Assembly: GCA_964631375.1 (NCBI GenBank)
Contig: CAZVYQ010000008.1
Span: 7,580 to 71,579 of the forward strand
From: JAAYYM01 sp964631375
GTDB lineage: Bacteria; Bacillota; Clostridia; Lachnospirales; Lachnospiraceae
DNA: 64,000 bases
Direction of reading: 5' to 3'
The notes beneath the pieces are model-generated. The model worked only from the letters and a program-made list of their open reading frames with translations. It did no database searches and was not told where the DNA came from. Made by a program: the position numbers and the translations under genes. This document shows positions 1-7,960 of the stretch, in pieces (the first letter of the stretch is position 1; each line of letters opens with the position of its first letter).

Positions 1-320
1 TTATGGCTCTTGGAACCTCAATTGGTGGTTATCGTATCATCAAATCAGTCGGTATGGATATGGTTCATCTGGATACTTATCAGGGATTCTCCGCTGATCT
101 TGGAGCTGCAGGCTGCCTGCTCCTCTCATCACTCACAGGGATACCGGTCAGTACAACACATACCAAAACGACTGCTATTATGGGCGTGGGAGCTTCCAGA
201 AGAATATCTGCTGTCAACTGGAAAATCGTGAAGGAAATGACCATGGCCTGGATATTTACCTTTCCGGGCTGTGGCTTACTGGGATTCATTACAGCAAAAC
301 TATTTATCTATCTATTTTGA
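1..320 (+). CDS. PiT-family inorganic phosphate transporter, C-terminal part
   Basis: Only the last ~106 codons are in the window; the start lies upstream. The protein imports inorganic phosphate across the cytoplasmic membrane with a cation. The visible part carries the family's second signature region (GTSIGGYRII near the start, then GIPVSTTHTKTTAIMGVG) and ends in a hydrophobic segment (MAWIFTFPGCGLLGFITAKLF), as expected for the end of a PiT protein. The stop codon TGA overlaps the ribosome binding site of the next gene, a DUF47/PhoU-like protein, which is the usual partner of low-affinity PiT systems. The family call rests on the STTH-type motif and the neighbour; substrate preference cannot be judged from this fragment. 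Confidence 0.85.
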   Translation, partial: MALGTSIGGYRIIKSVGMDMVHLDTYQGFSADLGAAGCLLLSSLTGIPVSTTHTKTTAIMGVGASRRISAVNWKIVKEMTMAWIFTFPGCGLLGFITAKLFIYLF

Positions 321-334
321 GGAGGGACAAAAGA

Positions 335-967
335 ATGAGTATTTTAAAAAAGAAAAAGGAATTTGATTATTTCGAGAATTTCTGTGAGGTAGGTAAGATT
401 GCCTGTACCTCTGCCCGTTACCTGTATATGATCCTACAAGCCTTTGATCCAGAGGAAATCGATCATTACATGGAGAAGCTTCATGGTTATGAAAATGATG
501 CAGACCTAAAAAAGCATTTGCTTTGTCGGAGTCTGGCACATGAATTCATGCCTCCGATTGAACGTGAGGATATTTCCCAGCTTGCTCAGGAGCTTGACAA
601 CATTGTGGATTCAGTAGAAGATGTGATCCGCAAAATCTATATGTTTAATATCTCAGAAATCCGTTATCAGGCAATCCAATTTGCAAAAATAATCGCAGAT
701 GCCTGCAATTTATTCTCCAAACTATTGTTGGAATTTCCAAATTTTAAAAAGTCAAAGGAATTACATAATTATGTTGTTGAAATCAATACACTAGAAAATC
801 AATGTGACAGGCTTCATGCAGAATCCATCAGACATTTATTTCAGGAAGATATCGCTCCCGGAGAACAGCTTGCATGGACTATGATCTACGAATCACTTGA
901 GATTAGTATTGATGCCTGCGAAAGTGCTGCAGATCTGATAGAAAATATCATCACAAAAAACACTTGA
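335..967 (+). CDS. DUF47 family PhoU-like protein (phosphate transport partner)
   Basis: A 210-aa, mostly helical and acidic protein of the DUF47/PhoU_div type, which accompanies PiT transporters and probably modulates phosphate uptake. The start was set at ATG 335, eight to ten bases after AGGAGG (320-325); an upstream TTG at 317 lies inside that Shine-Dalgarno sequence and is unlikely to be used. Motifs seen include the conserved E-x-x-x-D helix pairs around AQELDNIVDSVEDVIRKIYMF and ENQCDRLHAESIRHLF, typical of the metal-binding PhoU-like repeats. It follows the transporter gene with only 14 bases between stop and start, so the two form one transcription unit. Confidence 0.88.
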   Translation: MSILKKKKEFDYFENFCEVGKIACTSARYLYMILQAFDPEEIDHYMEKLHGYENDADLKKHLLCRSLAHEFMPPIEREDISQLAQELDNIVDSVEDVIRKIYMFNISEIRYQAIQFAKIIADACNLFSKLLLEFPNFKKSKELHNYVVEINTLENQCDRLHAESIRHLFQEDIAPGEQLAWTMIYESLEISIDACESAADLIENIITKNT

Positions 968-1003
968 TTTGTTGTCAGGATTTTTTGGTATATAGATTTA
1001 TTA

Positions 1004-1675
1004 CTATGGAAGCCGCATCATATGATCAATCCCCACAGAACATACTACTGCACCGGCTTCCTGCTTCAATCCATGCTTTTTATTGATCATCTCCATGATT
1101 GCATTTCTCTTTTCAGTTTCAGTTACGATCGCGATGATTTCCTTCTCAGCCTGTACTGAAATACCATAAAACTGGCTTGTATCCTCAGGCCCTGCCCATC
1201 TTGCACGGATCACTGTTCCCCCCTGTGCACCGGCCTCTCTGGCTGTATCCATAACATCATCTGTATTTCCTTGATTGACTGTGACTAAGATCAGACTGTG
1301 TTCCATATGATGATCCATATCCATTCCTCCCATTTCAGATTCCTCATGTCCGAGTAGTGCTGCTGCAATCAAACTATTGAGTCCTGTCATAGACAGATCA
1401 AAAACGATGCCATTTCCAAAACGATCCTCTTTGATATCTCTTTCGATCCTGTCAAATAAACGTTCTGTATTGATACCTGATGCATAGGAGATCAGGATAT
1501 CCTTTTCTGCTGAACCGATACCAAGTACATCCAACAACTCAGAAGAAGCCGTTCCATGCCCCATGCATTGATAAGAACAAAACACACTCCGTTCACTGTA
1601 GAATTTTGCGAGTGCCTTACCATACCCACGTTCTGCTATGGTCACTACGATTTTCATGCTGTTTTTTCCCGCCAT
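1004..1675 (-). CDS. Tandem PII-like regulatory protein
   Basis: A 223-aa protein with two PII-like ferredoxin-fold halves. The first is about residues 7-85 (MKIVVTIAERGYGKALAKFY). The second is about 125-220 (LILVTVNQGNTDDVMDTAREAGAQGGTVIRAR, then EKEIIAIVTETEKRNAIMEMI), which is the classical PII layout with GGT and the EKE stretch. PII-like proteins sense nucleotides or small ligands and gate a membrane partner. The gene starts 9 bases after the stop of the DUF1538 membrane protein, with GGGGTGG before the ATG, so it is probably its regulator. A histidine/methionine-rich linker (MGGMDMDHHMEH, about 115-127) separates the two halves and might bind metal; that is inference. Confidence 0.78.
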   Translation of the reverse strand: MAGKNSMKIVVTIAERGYGKALAKFYSERSVFCSYQCMGHGTASSELLDVLGIGSAEKDILISYASGINTERLFDRIERDIKEDRFGNGIVFDLSMTGLNSLIAAALLGHEESEMGGMDMDHHMEHSLILVTVNQGNTDDVMDTAREAGAQGGTVIRARWAGPEDTSQFYGISVQAEKEIIAIVTETEKRNAIMEMINKKHGLKQEAGAVVCSVGIDHMMRLP

Positions 1676-1684
1676 AGTCCACCC

Positions 1685-3205
1685 CTATTCAAAATAAACA
1701 ATACAATCCTCTGTCTGCTGCATCTGCAACAGAAATCTACGTTTTCGTGTCTTCATATGAATTTTGTCTACAACGCCCAACATCTGAATCGTGAAGAGAG
1801 GGGTCATTGCTACCATTGCAACAATTCCGAAGGCATCTGTCAATATATTACCTCCTGCTGCTTCACAAGCTCCCATAGCAAGAGGAAGCAGAAAAGTCGT
1901 TGTCATCGGCCCACTTGCAACACCACCGGAATCAAAAGCGATACCGGTAAAAATCTGTGGTACAAAAAAGGTCATCAATAATGAAATCAAATAACCGGGT
2001 ACCAGAAACCACATAATATTGATCCCGGTTAATATCCGAAGCATCGCCAAGCCAACAGCAAGTGCAATCCCAATAGACAATGCCGATGCAATCGATCTCT
2101 GCGTCACAGACCCATTGGTCACATCCTCCACCTGTCTCGTGAGTACCTGTACAGCAGGCTCAGCCCGAACGATAAAGTAGCCTATTACAATTCCGATTGG
2201 GACTAACATCCAAGGCATTTTACCACCCGCAAGAGTAGAACCGATATACTGTCCTGCAGGCATGAAGCCAACATTAACACCTGTCAAAAACAACACCAAT
2301 CCAATATAGCTGTATAAAAAACCGGAAGCCATTTTTAACAGCTGACGGCTGTGAAATCTACGGAAGATACACTGAAACATGATAAATACAACAGCAATCG
2401 GAATCAATGCGATCGCAACCTCTCTTGCATAGCGCGGAACAGCCCTGATAAATTCGAGAGCCGCCTCTTGTGTTGTATTGATCAGAGCAATGCTGACAGA
2501 AGAATATACCGTATCCTTCGGATGATAGAATATACCCAGAAGGAGAACTGAGAGAATCGGACCCATACTACAGATAGCAGTCAGACCAAAACTGTCGCTG
2601 TTTGAATTTTTATCACTACGAACAGATGCCATACCAATACCGATCGCCATGATAAAAGGAACTGTGATCGGGCCTGTTGTAACTCCTCCGGAATCAAAGG
2701 AAACCGGTATAAAATCTGCAGGAGCCAGAAATGTTAATGAAAAAATGATAATATAGAATAGAATTAATATGTATGAGGTGGGAATTCTAAACAGCATACG
2801 AAGTTGTGCGACTACCAAAAAGAAACCAACTCCGACAGCCACAGTCAATATCAGACGCAGATTTGAAATCGAGGGCACCTGCTCTGCGAGCACCTGTAGA
2901 TCCGGCTCTGCAATCGTAATCATAATACCTAGTATAAAGCAGATAAACAAGGGTATGATAATCTTTCTGGCTTTACTGAGTTGTACACCGATACCCTCCC
3001 CCATCGGAATCATTGACATATCAACTCCCAGTGTGAAAAAACCCATACCTACAATCAACAATACTGCTCCAAACAAAAACAACGTCAGAACCCCTGCAGA
3101 TAAGGGTGCTATAGTGATACTTAGCAACAAAACAATGACTGTAATGGGAAGAACGGATGTAACAGATTCTTTTACCTTTTCATGTAGTAATTCATTATGT
3201 AACAA
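1685..3205 (-). CDS. DUF1538 family polytopic membrane protein, two-repeat form
   Basis: A protein of about 506 aa with 12 or more hydrophobic segments and an obvious internal duplication. Each half carries a loop with FDSGGV(T/A)(T/S)GP, and each half has an LTVAVGVGFFLV / ALSIGIALAVGLA segment followed by I(R/L)ILTGI-like sequence. This two-copy architecture defines DUF1538 membrane proteins, whose transported substrate is not established. The start was placed at TTG 3205, because AAGGGAGGT sits five bases upstream; a GTG 36 bases earlier has no such signal. It is followed directly by a tandem PII-like gene, suggesting an ion or solute carrier gated by a PII-type sensor. Confidence 0.8.
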   Translation of the reverse strand: MLHNELLHEKVKESVTSVLPITVIVLLLSITIAPLSAGVLTLFLFGAVLLIVGMGFFTLGVDMSMIPMGEGIGVQLSKARKIIIPLFICFILGIMITIAEPDLQVLAEQVPSISNLRLILTVAVGVGFFLVVAQLRMLFRIPTSYILILFYIIIFSLTFLAPADFIPVSFDSGGVTTGPITVPFIMAIGIGMASVRSDKNSNSDSFGLTAICSMGPILSVLLLGIFYHPKDTVYSSVSIALINTTQEAALEFIRAVPRYAREVAIALIPIAVVFIMFQCIFRRFHSRQLLKMASGFLYSYIGLVLFLTGVNVGFMPAGQYIGSTLAGGKMPWMLVPIGIVIGYFIVRAEPAVQVLTRQVEDVTNGSVTQRSIASALSIGIALAVGLAMLRILTGINIMWFLVPGYLISLLMTFFVPQIFTGIAFDSGGVASGPMTTTFLLPLAMGACEAAGGNILTDAFGIVAMVAMTPLFTIQMLGVVDKIHMKTRKRRFLLQMQQTEDCIVYFE

Positions 3206-3405
3206 AGATAACCTCCCTTCTGGATCAAGATGATGTGTCACGGATGATATGACTCGATTATGAGAATGGATGTGAATGAAGTTATTAAAAGGGAGCAGGG
3301 GATGACAACCTTGCCATCTCTCCGTTCCCTCATTTCATATATATCATACTATGTTTTTATGCTAACTGTAAAGTGAATATGAGCAAAAATTCTGCTAAGA
3401 TCTGA
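3206..3405 (-). promoter_or_regulatory. Leader region of the DUF1538/PII operon with imperfect hairpin
   Basis: This stretch separates the aldo-keto reductase gene from the DUF1538 start. On the minus strand it has an AT-rich segment around 3340-3375 that could hold a promoter (no confident -35/-10 pair). After it comes an imperfect inverted repeat at about 3290-3330, between GGGAACGGAG and CCCTGCTCCC, which could form a leader hairpin. No known riboswitch class was recognised. Confidence 0.3.
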
Positions 3406-4392
3406 TCAATTTCTTCCCGCCATCATACCAACCAGTCTATGTGGTACATATGCCTCCTCAAGATATGAAAGATCTGCATCTGACAGTTTCACATCCACTG
3501 CTGCAGCTGCCCCCTCAATATGAGAAAGCTTTGTTGCTCCAACCACCGGTGATGTCACCTTGGTGAGCAGCCATGCAAGTGAAATCTGTGTCATACTCAC
3601 TCCGTATTTCTCCGAAAGCTCCACCACCCGATCAATGATGATACCGTCCTGTGTAGCTGTAGCATCATATTTTCCTTTTGCATAGGCATCCTGTTCCATA
3701 CGTTTTGAGGTTTCTCCCGGACGCTTGGCAAGTCTGCCCGCAGCCAGTGCACTATAAGGCGTCAAAGCAATATTTTCCTCACGGCAATAGGGTAGCATCT
3801 CTCGTTCCTCTTCTCGAAACAGTAGATTATAATGCCCCTGTACCGATACGAACTGTGCCCAGCCATGACTCTTCGCAATATAATTTGCTTTTGCGACCTG
3901 CCATGCAAAGCAGTTGGAAACTCCGATGTTTCGTACTTTTCCTGCATTCACAGCCTCATTGAGTGTTCTCATGATATCTTCAATCGGAGTGTGATCATCC
4001 CATGCATGAAGGATATAGAGATCAATATAGTCTGTCCCAAGATTCTGAAGACTCTGATCCAGCAAGCGATTGATGTGATCCTCTACACGAATACCTCCTG
4101 CCAGTTCATCAGGTGACATTGGCAGAAACTTGGTCGCAAGTACAATATCCTCTCTTTTTGCATAATCTCTAACTGCCCGACCTACATATTGCTCACTTGT
4201 TCCATTGGAATATGCAATTGCAGTATCAATAAAGTTAATCCCCAGCTCCAGTGCCCGTCTGATGATGACCCTGGTCTCTTCCTCACCAATCGTCCAGGCA
4301 TGCTGCCCGGCCGCAGCTGCCCCAAATCCCATCGTTCCAAGACATAGTCTTGATACATTTAAGTTACTGTTTCCTAGCTTGGTATACTTCAT
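3406..4392 (-). CDS. Aldo/keto reductase
   Basis: A 328-aa NAD(P)H-dependent oxidoreductase of the aldo-keto reductase superfamily, (beta/alpha)8 barrel, cytosolic. The catalytic tetrad is visible in order: D in FIDTAIAYSNG, K in VLATKFLPMSP, H in LYILHAWDDHTP; the Tyr is in TAIAYSNG. The C-terminal cofactor region ends with ...VVGATKLSHIEGAAAAVDVKLS, typical for the family. The start was set at ATG 4392, six bases after AGAGGTG; the longer GTG start lies inside that ribosome binding site. The substrate is unknown. The gene is the last of a minus-strand run after the Mrp-type ATPase, with a 31-base gap. A second, broken aldo-keto reductase lies at 60309-60885. Confidence 0.92.
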   Translation of the reverse strand: MKYTKLGNSNLNVSRLCLGTMGFGAAAAGQHAWTIGEEETRVIIRRALELGINFIDTAIAYSNGTSEQYVGRAVRDYAKREDIVLATKFLPMSPDELAGGIRVEDHINRLLDQSLQNLGTDYIDLYILHAWDDHTPIEDIMRTLNEAVNAGKVRNIGVSNCFAWQVAKANYIAKSHGWAQFVSVQGHYNLLFREEEREMLPYCREENIALTPYSALAAGRLAKRPGETSKRMEQDAYAKGKYDATATQDGIIIDRVVELSEKYGVSMTQISLAWLLTKVTSPVVGATKLSHIEGAAAAVDVKLSDADLSYLEEAYVPHRLVGMMAGRN

Positions 4393-4423
4393 GTCGATCA
4401 CCTCTTCATCTAATTCATCTCAT

Positions 4424-5263
4424 CTAAGTCTCTGAAATCAAACCTGTACAGTCGTCCACAAGTTTGTCAAGCCACTCTCCTGTAACCGCCTCAATCTCTC
4501 CATTGTCGCACAGATTGGCAAGCTTCGATTCTATCGGAAGCCTCTCAACCGTCTCAATACCATGCTTTTGTGCAAATTCCTGTACATGACTGCTTCCGAA
4601 GATCTCGTGACGTTTATGACAATCCGGACATTCAAAATAAGACATGTTTTCCACAATGCCAAGTACCGGAATATCCATACTGGATGCCATATTAACCGCC
4701 TTGCCTACAATCATCTCCACAAGCCCCTGCGGTGCTGTAACCACCACAATCCCATCTACCGGAAGTGATTGAAAGACAGTCAATGGTACATCTCCTGTTC
4801 CAGGTGGCATATCTACAAAGAGATAATCCAAATCCCCCCATACAACATCTGTCCAGAACTGCTTGACCACGCCCGCAATCAAAGGGCCACGCCATACAAC
4901 AGGATCGGTTTCATTCTCCAACAGCATATTGATGGACATTACTCTGATACCTGATTCTGTCTCCATCGGATAGATATAGGTTCCGTCTCCACCTGCCTTA
5001 CCGCTCAGTCCAAAAGCCTTGGGGATAGAAGGTCCGGTGATGTCTGCATCCAATATTCCGATCTTATATCCCTTCTTTTGCATAGCGACTGCCAACAGAG
5101 AAGTGACAAGCGACTTGCCGACTCCACCCTTTCCACTGACCACTCCGATGACCTTTTTCACATCAGATAAAGGATTTAAATCTTCCAAAAAACTCTGTGG
5201 TACGGTTCTGTCTCCGCAGTCAGAACCGCATGCCGAACAATCATGATTACATTCTTCACTCAT
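4424..5263 (-). CDS. Mrp/Nbp35-type P-loop ATPase, Fe-S cluster carrier
   Basis: A 279-aa cytosolic P-loop NTPase of the Mrp/ApbC/Nbp35 family, which carries and transfers Fe-S clusters. The deviant Walker A is GKGGVGKS at residues 44-51, followed by DADITGPSIPKAFGL and VDMPPGTGDVPLTV, both family hallmarks. The C-terminal CPDC motif (ECPDCHKRHEIFG), which bridges a cluster at the dimer interface, is present. It also has an N-terminal cysteine cluster at C5, C9, C12 and C16, as in Nbp35-type members, so a second cluster site is likely. A clean ribosome binding site (GGAGGCAAAAAA-ATG) sets the start. It is preceded by a cysteine-rich DUF3795 protein in the same operon. Confidence 0.93.
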   Translation of the reverse strand: MSEECNHDCSACGSDCGDRTVPQSFLEDLNPLSDVKKVIGVVSGKGGVGKSLVTSLLAVAMQKKGYKIGILDADITGPSIPKAFGLSGKAGGDGTYIYPMETESGIRVMSINMLLENETDPVVWRGPLIAGVVKQFWTDVVWGDLDYLFVDMPPGTGDVPLTVFQSLPVDGIVVVTAPQGLVEMIVGKAVNMASSMDIPVLGIVENMSYFECPDCHKRHEIFGSSHVQEFAQKHGIETVERLPIESKLANLCDNGEIEAVTGEWLDKLVDDCTGLISET

Positions 5264-5314
5264 TTTTTTGCCTCCAATATGTTGTCTAAATTGCTATTTT
5301 ATGAATATACCTAA

Positions 5315-5728
5315 TTATAGTCTTCCCAAAAGTTCGCGTTTACAGTAAAATGCTCTCTTCATAACTGCAAAATCCTCATCACTCAGCATCGCCCTACACT
5401 CTGCTTCCTTCCTGTCTGTGCTCTCATGCATGAACTGAATTTTATCACAGGGGTATTCGCCACATTTGTTGCAGGCCTTGATTCCATGATCCATCGTACA
5501 TTGCAACAGCTTGTAACGGCAGTTGTTGTCCACCGAACAGCCATGACATTCCATTTCTTCTCGGGTTGCAATATGGTCACGCCAGCCAACCTGATACCAG
5601 AACTCTGCTACCTCTCTGAACTCATCGTCTGTAGAGGCTCTGTATCTTGGACAGACACTACAGTCATCTCCACAGACACTCAGGATCTCCTCCGGATTCT
5701 CCATATACTTTTTCATAAATTCAAACAT
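5315..5728 (-). CDS. DUF3795 domain protein, cysteine-rich
   Basis: A 137-aa cytosolic protein with at least ten cysteines in CxxC-like spacing (SVCGDDCSVCPRY, ECHGCSVDNNC, CNKCGEYPCDKI), matching DUF3795 proteins, which are thought to bind metal or Fe-S clusters but have no assigned function. The start ATG follows the PNPOx-like gene by 3 bases. The only Shine-Dalgarno (GGAGG) lies inside the end of that gene, about 13 bases away, so translation is probably coupled. Neighbourhood with the Fe-S carrier ATPase downstream fits a role in metal or cluster handling, but that is inference. Confidence 0.8.
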   Translation of the reverse strand: MFEFMKKYMENPEEILSVCGDDCSVCPRYRASTDDEFREVAEFWYQVGWRDHIATREEMECHGCSVDNNCRYKLLQCTMDHGIKACNKCGEYPCDKIQFMHESTDRKEAECRAMLSDEDFAVMKRAFYCKRELLGRL

Positions 5729-5731
5729 GAT

Positions 5732-6220
5732 TTAGAAAATACCTCCGTTTTCCATATCTGTTCTATTAACAAAATCCATATGATATAACTTCTCCCAATG
5801 ATTAACGTTCAAAGTCCCCTTGTTCAAATGAATGGCTAAATAGCAGCAATTCTCGTCGTTTTCATTATTTGCTTCATCATACCATGCAAATGCAGCACGC
5901 AGTTTTTCTCTGATTGCAGCATTTTTAGGATCAAGTACCCAGCCAAGATTCTCCCCGGTTCCGTTTGCTGTAAACATCTCCTGACAGCCTGCAACAGACA
6001 CCTCGCTATTCTCTGCAATCTGTAGCATTTTGTTGGATTTTGCATTGGTAACGGCATAGAAAACCCCATCCTCATAATAAGCATCAATCGTACGCACGAC
6101 TGGTCTTGGAACACCGTTCGTACCCGGTTCACGTGCAATCGTACCCAGAGAGATCAGATTATCCTTTCCATTGCCAAACGTTTCTTCCAGTAACTTCATT
6201 CCCTCTTCAAATTGTGTCAT
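5732..6220 (-). CDS. Pyridoxamine 5'-phosphate oxidase-fold protein
   Basis: A 162-aa protein of the FMN-binding split-barrel/PNPOx-like superfamily. Indicators are the RPVVRTIDAYYEDGVFYAVTNAKSNKMLQIAENSEVSVAG stretch, where a substrate/cofactor strand is followed by the typical K-x-x-Q-I-x-x-N-P/S-x-V pattern. The start was placed at ATG 6220 after AAAAGGAGG; the upstream in-frame start lacks a ribosome binding site. Such small clostridial members are usually flavin reductases or general stress proteins, and real pyridoxamine oxidase activity is not implied. It is cotranscribed with the DUF3795 gene. Confidence 0.82.
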   Translation of the reverse strand: MTQFEEGMKLLEETFGNGKDNLISLGTIAREPGTNGVPRPVVRTIDAYYEDGVFYAVTNAKSNKMLQIAENSEVSVAGCQEMFTANGTGENLGWVLDPKNAAIREKLRAAFAWYDEANNENDENCCYLAIHLNKGTLNVNHWEKLYHMDFVNRTDMENGGIF

Positions 6221-6297
6221 TTTGTTGCCTCCTTTTCGTTTGTGAATGACACTCAACAGTGTTCATTCTGTTATAATATTATTCTTAATGAAATCCT

Positions 6298-6825
6298 TTA
6301 AAACTCAATCCCCTCTCTGGCCGCTACACCCTTGTCATAAGGATGTCTGATCGCTTTCATCTCTGTAATATAATCTGCATGTTCTATAAAGATTGGTGCA
6401 GGATCACGTCCTGTAATCACCAGTTCCAGAGTCTCCGGCTTATGCTGTATCAGTTCATCTACCTTTTCCTGTGAAATCAGATTCCAGGCATAGGGATATG
6501 TGAGTTCATCAAGCACTAATACATCGCACATTTTATCATTGACTATATCAGTCACCTTTTGTAAAAGTACATTGTGTATCTTGGTGATCTCATCTTTATC
6601 TGACTCACTCATCTGTGAGTAAAATCCAAAATCACGGTCACTCCGCAGCACGGTCACCTGTTCCAGCGCCTTTAAAACATTCAATTCACTGGTATCTCTG
6701 CCCTTCATGAACTGTACAAAGACCACTCTGTGTCCGGCTCCTGCTGCACGAATACACAGTCCGATTGCAGCTGTTGTCTTTCCTTTTCCTTCCCCCGTAT
6801 ATACATGAATCAGTCCATTGTTCAT
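6298..6825 (-). CDS. cobO: Cob(I)yrinic acid a,c-diamide adenosyltransferase (CobO/BtuR type)
   Basis: A 175-aa P-loop enzyme that transfers the adenosyl group of ATP to Co(I) corrinoids, giving adenosylcobalamin. The Walker A is GEGKGKTTAAIG near residues 11-22. FVQFMKG, CDVLVLDELTYPYAWNLI and LVITGRDPAPIFIEHADYITEMKAIRHPYDKGVAAREGIEF are all diagnostic of the CobA/CobO class. The length is usual. The start follows GAGGGTG. No cobalamin biosynthesis genes are beside it, so salvage is the likely role. A corrinoid-reactivation-like gene lies about 0.35 kb upstream at 7178-7861. Confidence 0.93.
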   Translation of the reverse strand: MNNGLIHVYTGEGKGKTTAAIGLCIRAAGAGHRVVFVQFMKGRDTSELNVLKALEQVTVLRSDRDFGFYSQMSESDKDEITKIHNVLLQKVTDIVNDKMCDVLVLDELTYPYAWNLISQEKVDELIQHKPETLELVITGRDPAPIFIEHADYITEMKAIRHPYDKGVAAREGIEF

Positions 6826-6890
6826 ATGATTACACCCTCGTTTGTTGCCGTTGATTGAATCAAGAAATATCCATTTACATATATTTACTC

Positions 6891-6919
6891 TTGTAATATC
6901 ATAATAAGTATGCTAAGAT
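6891..6919 (+). promoter_or_regulatory. Promoter facing the type I toxin gene (candidate antitoxin RNA)
   Basis: A sigma-A type promoter on the plus strand: TTGTAA at 6891-6896, 17-bp spacer, TAAGAT at 6914-6919. Predicted transcription starts near 6926, reads into the shared terminator hairpin at 6966-7009 and overlaps the 3' end of the toxin message. No open reading frame with a ribosome binding site follows, so an antisense RNA is the simplest product. Confidence 0.6.
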
Positions 6920-6925
6920 AATTTT

Positions 6926-7010
6926 GTAAGGTGGTACTGAGTTCACCCCTTGCAAGTTGTTTGTAAAAAAATAACCGCCACGACTTTGCGAGAGGGGCGG
7001 TTATTTTTTA
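6926..7010 (+). ncRNA. Candidate antisense antitoxin RNA
   Basis: Inferred transcript of about 85 nt from the promoter at 6891-6919 to the bidirectional hairpin at 6966-7009. It would pair with the 3' end of the holin-like toxin mRNA, the arrangement known from txpA/RatA and bsrG/SR4 of Bacillus subtilis. There is no direct evidence of expression in the sequence. Confidence 0.45.
6966..7009. terminator. Bidirectional intrinsic terminator at the toxin 3' end
   Basis: A perfect 14-bp stem (AAAAAATAACCGCC paired with GGCGGTTATTTTTT) around a 16-nt loop. On both strands the hairpin ends in a run of T. The toxin stop codon lies at the foot of the stem. The same stem core recurs at 25434-25476. 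Confidence 0.85.
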
Positions 7011-7087
7011 CGCATAATACCTGTTATCAGGGTTATCACACTTACCAGCATAATTACGAATGTAAATAAATCTCCATAAGTAACCAT
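7001..7087 (-). CDS. Holin-like type I toxin peptide
   Basis: A 28-aa hydrophobic peptide, MVTYGDLF at the start and MRKK at the end, with one membrane helix and a basic tail, as in the putative holin-like toxins (Hol_Tox, TxpA/BsrG-type) of Firmicutes. It starts at ATG 7087, about six bases after AGGGGGTG. A strong promoter (TTGCAT, 17 bp, TATACT) lies about 50 bases upstream. The stop codon is built into a bidirectional terminator, and a facing promoter on the plus strand could make the antitoxin RNA. The peptide would insert into and depolarise the membrane when unrepressed. An SOS-box-like sequence over the -35 suggests DNA-damage control. The family call rests on length, the MVTYGDLF start and context. 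Confidence 0.78.
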   Translation of the reverse strand: MVTYGDLFTFVIMLVSVITLITGIMRKK

Positions 7088-7139
7088 AGGCAACACCCCC
7101 TTCCTCTCGGCAAGGGGCAACCGTTCCCACCTGTTATTC

Positions 7140-7179
7140 AGTATAACACAAGATGAATCAGTATGCAAACATATGTTCT
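7140..7179 (-). promoter_or_regulatory. Toxin promoter with overlapping SOS-box-like palindrome
   Basis: On the minus strand TTGCAT (7163-7168), 17-bp spacer, TATACT (7140-7145). Overlapping the -35 is CAAACATATGTTCT at 7166-7179. It matches the Firmicute LexA box consensus (CGAACRNRYGTTYC) at all but two specified positions and has the perfect core AACATATGTT. LexA bound here would block the promoter. Confidence 0.6.
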
Positions 7180-7861
7180 ATCTTTTTTGAAATATTTTCT
7201 GAAATCCATATGTCAGATGGAATCCCTCTCCACTCCTATTTGAACAGTCTGTCCGTGTGCAATACTGACAGATTCCTCGACACTCCTCTTTCTGTTGATT
7301 CGTTGTTTCTGCAAAAAATACCACACTTTTTTTAGGCATCAGGACTCCATATCGGTTGCAAGTGATTTGATCCTGCTCCAATAGTTCCAGTATTTTCGGC
7401 ATTTCCTCCAGGCTGATCTTCTCTCCGATAAAATGATATCGCTTGATATAGCATCCATACTGTTCTGCATACTGATTGTTTAGCTCTTGATACAGACTCA
7501 ACAGTACCTCACTGCAGATACACTCCATCATATAAGCCGCTGTCAGATTCTCATGTTTCAGGTAGATCTCCTGTCTCGCATCCACCTCACGTCCCAGCGT
7601 CATTGCCATTAACTCAGCCTGCTCGAGAGGAAGCCTTGAATACTCATTTCTTGTAATGCTTCGATGACAGACACCCACAGCAGTCGTATATGCACCACCA
7701 TTTTCCACGATGTCATACCCGGTCGCCTGAGCTGATTTGGATATGCAAAACAGCACTTCCCGCCATAATGCAGTTAATTGCTCTATATCCTCGTCGCGAT
7801 AATGATACTTTGCTGCCAGTCTTCCTAAATCTATTAAATCCTCAGAAATCAATAATTGCAT
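7178..7861 (-). CDS. Methionine synthase activation domain-like protein
   Basis: A 227-aa protein resembling the small vitamin B12-dependent methionine synthase activation proteins of Clostridia. Shared features: ELMAMTLGREVDARQ followed by LTAAYMMECICSEVL (about residues 88-125), then SLEEMPKILELLEQDQITCNRYGVLMPKKSVVF, the site of the usual S-x-x-M-x-P-x-K-S motif, and a C-terminal Cys cluster (CRGICQYCTRTDCSNR). Such proteins reactivate or bind corrinoid enzymes, here possibly supplying the activation domain missing from a short MetH. The start follows GGAGG by eight bases. A cobalamin adenosyltransferase lies downstream on the same strand. Confidence 0.72.
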   Translation of the reverse strand: MQLLISEDLIDLGRLAAKYHYRDEDIEQLTALWREVLFCISKSAQATGYDIVENGGAYTTAVGVCHRSITRNEYSRLPLEQAELMAMTLGREVDARQEIYLKHENLTAAYMMECICSEVLLSLYQELNNQYAEQYGCYIKRYHFIGEKISLEEMPKILELLEQDQITCNRYGVLMPKKSVVFFAETTNQQKEECRGICQYCTRTDCSNRSGEGFHLTYGFQKIFQKR

Positions 7862-7960
7862 GACTTCGTCCTCCGCTTACTTAAGCATAAAACAAAAGCC
7901 ATGCAATCACAACACATTTTACTTACTTCTTTCTGTTGATACTTGTCATTTTTAATTATG

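Noticed and set aside
3206..3405. Riboswitch upstream of the DUF1538 gene
   Set aside because: Only an imperfect hairpin is seen; no conserved core of a known riboswitch was recognised.
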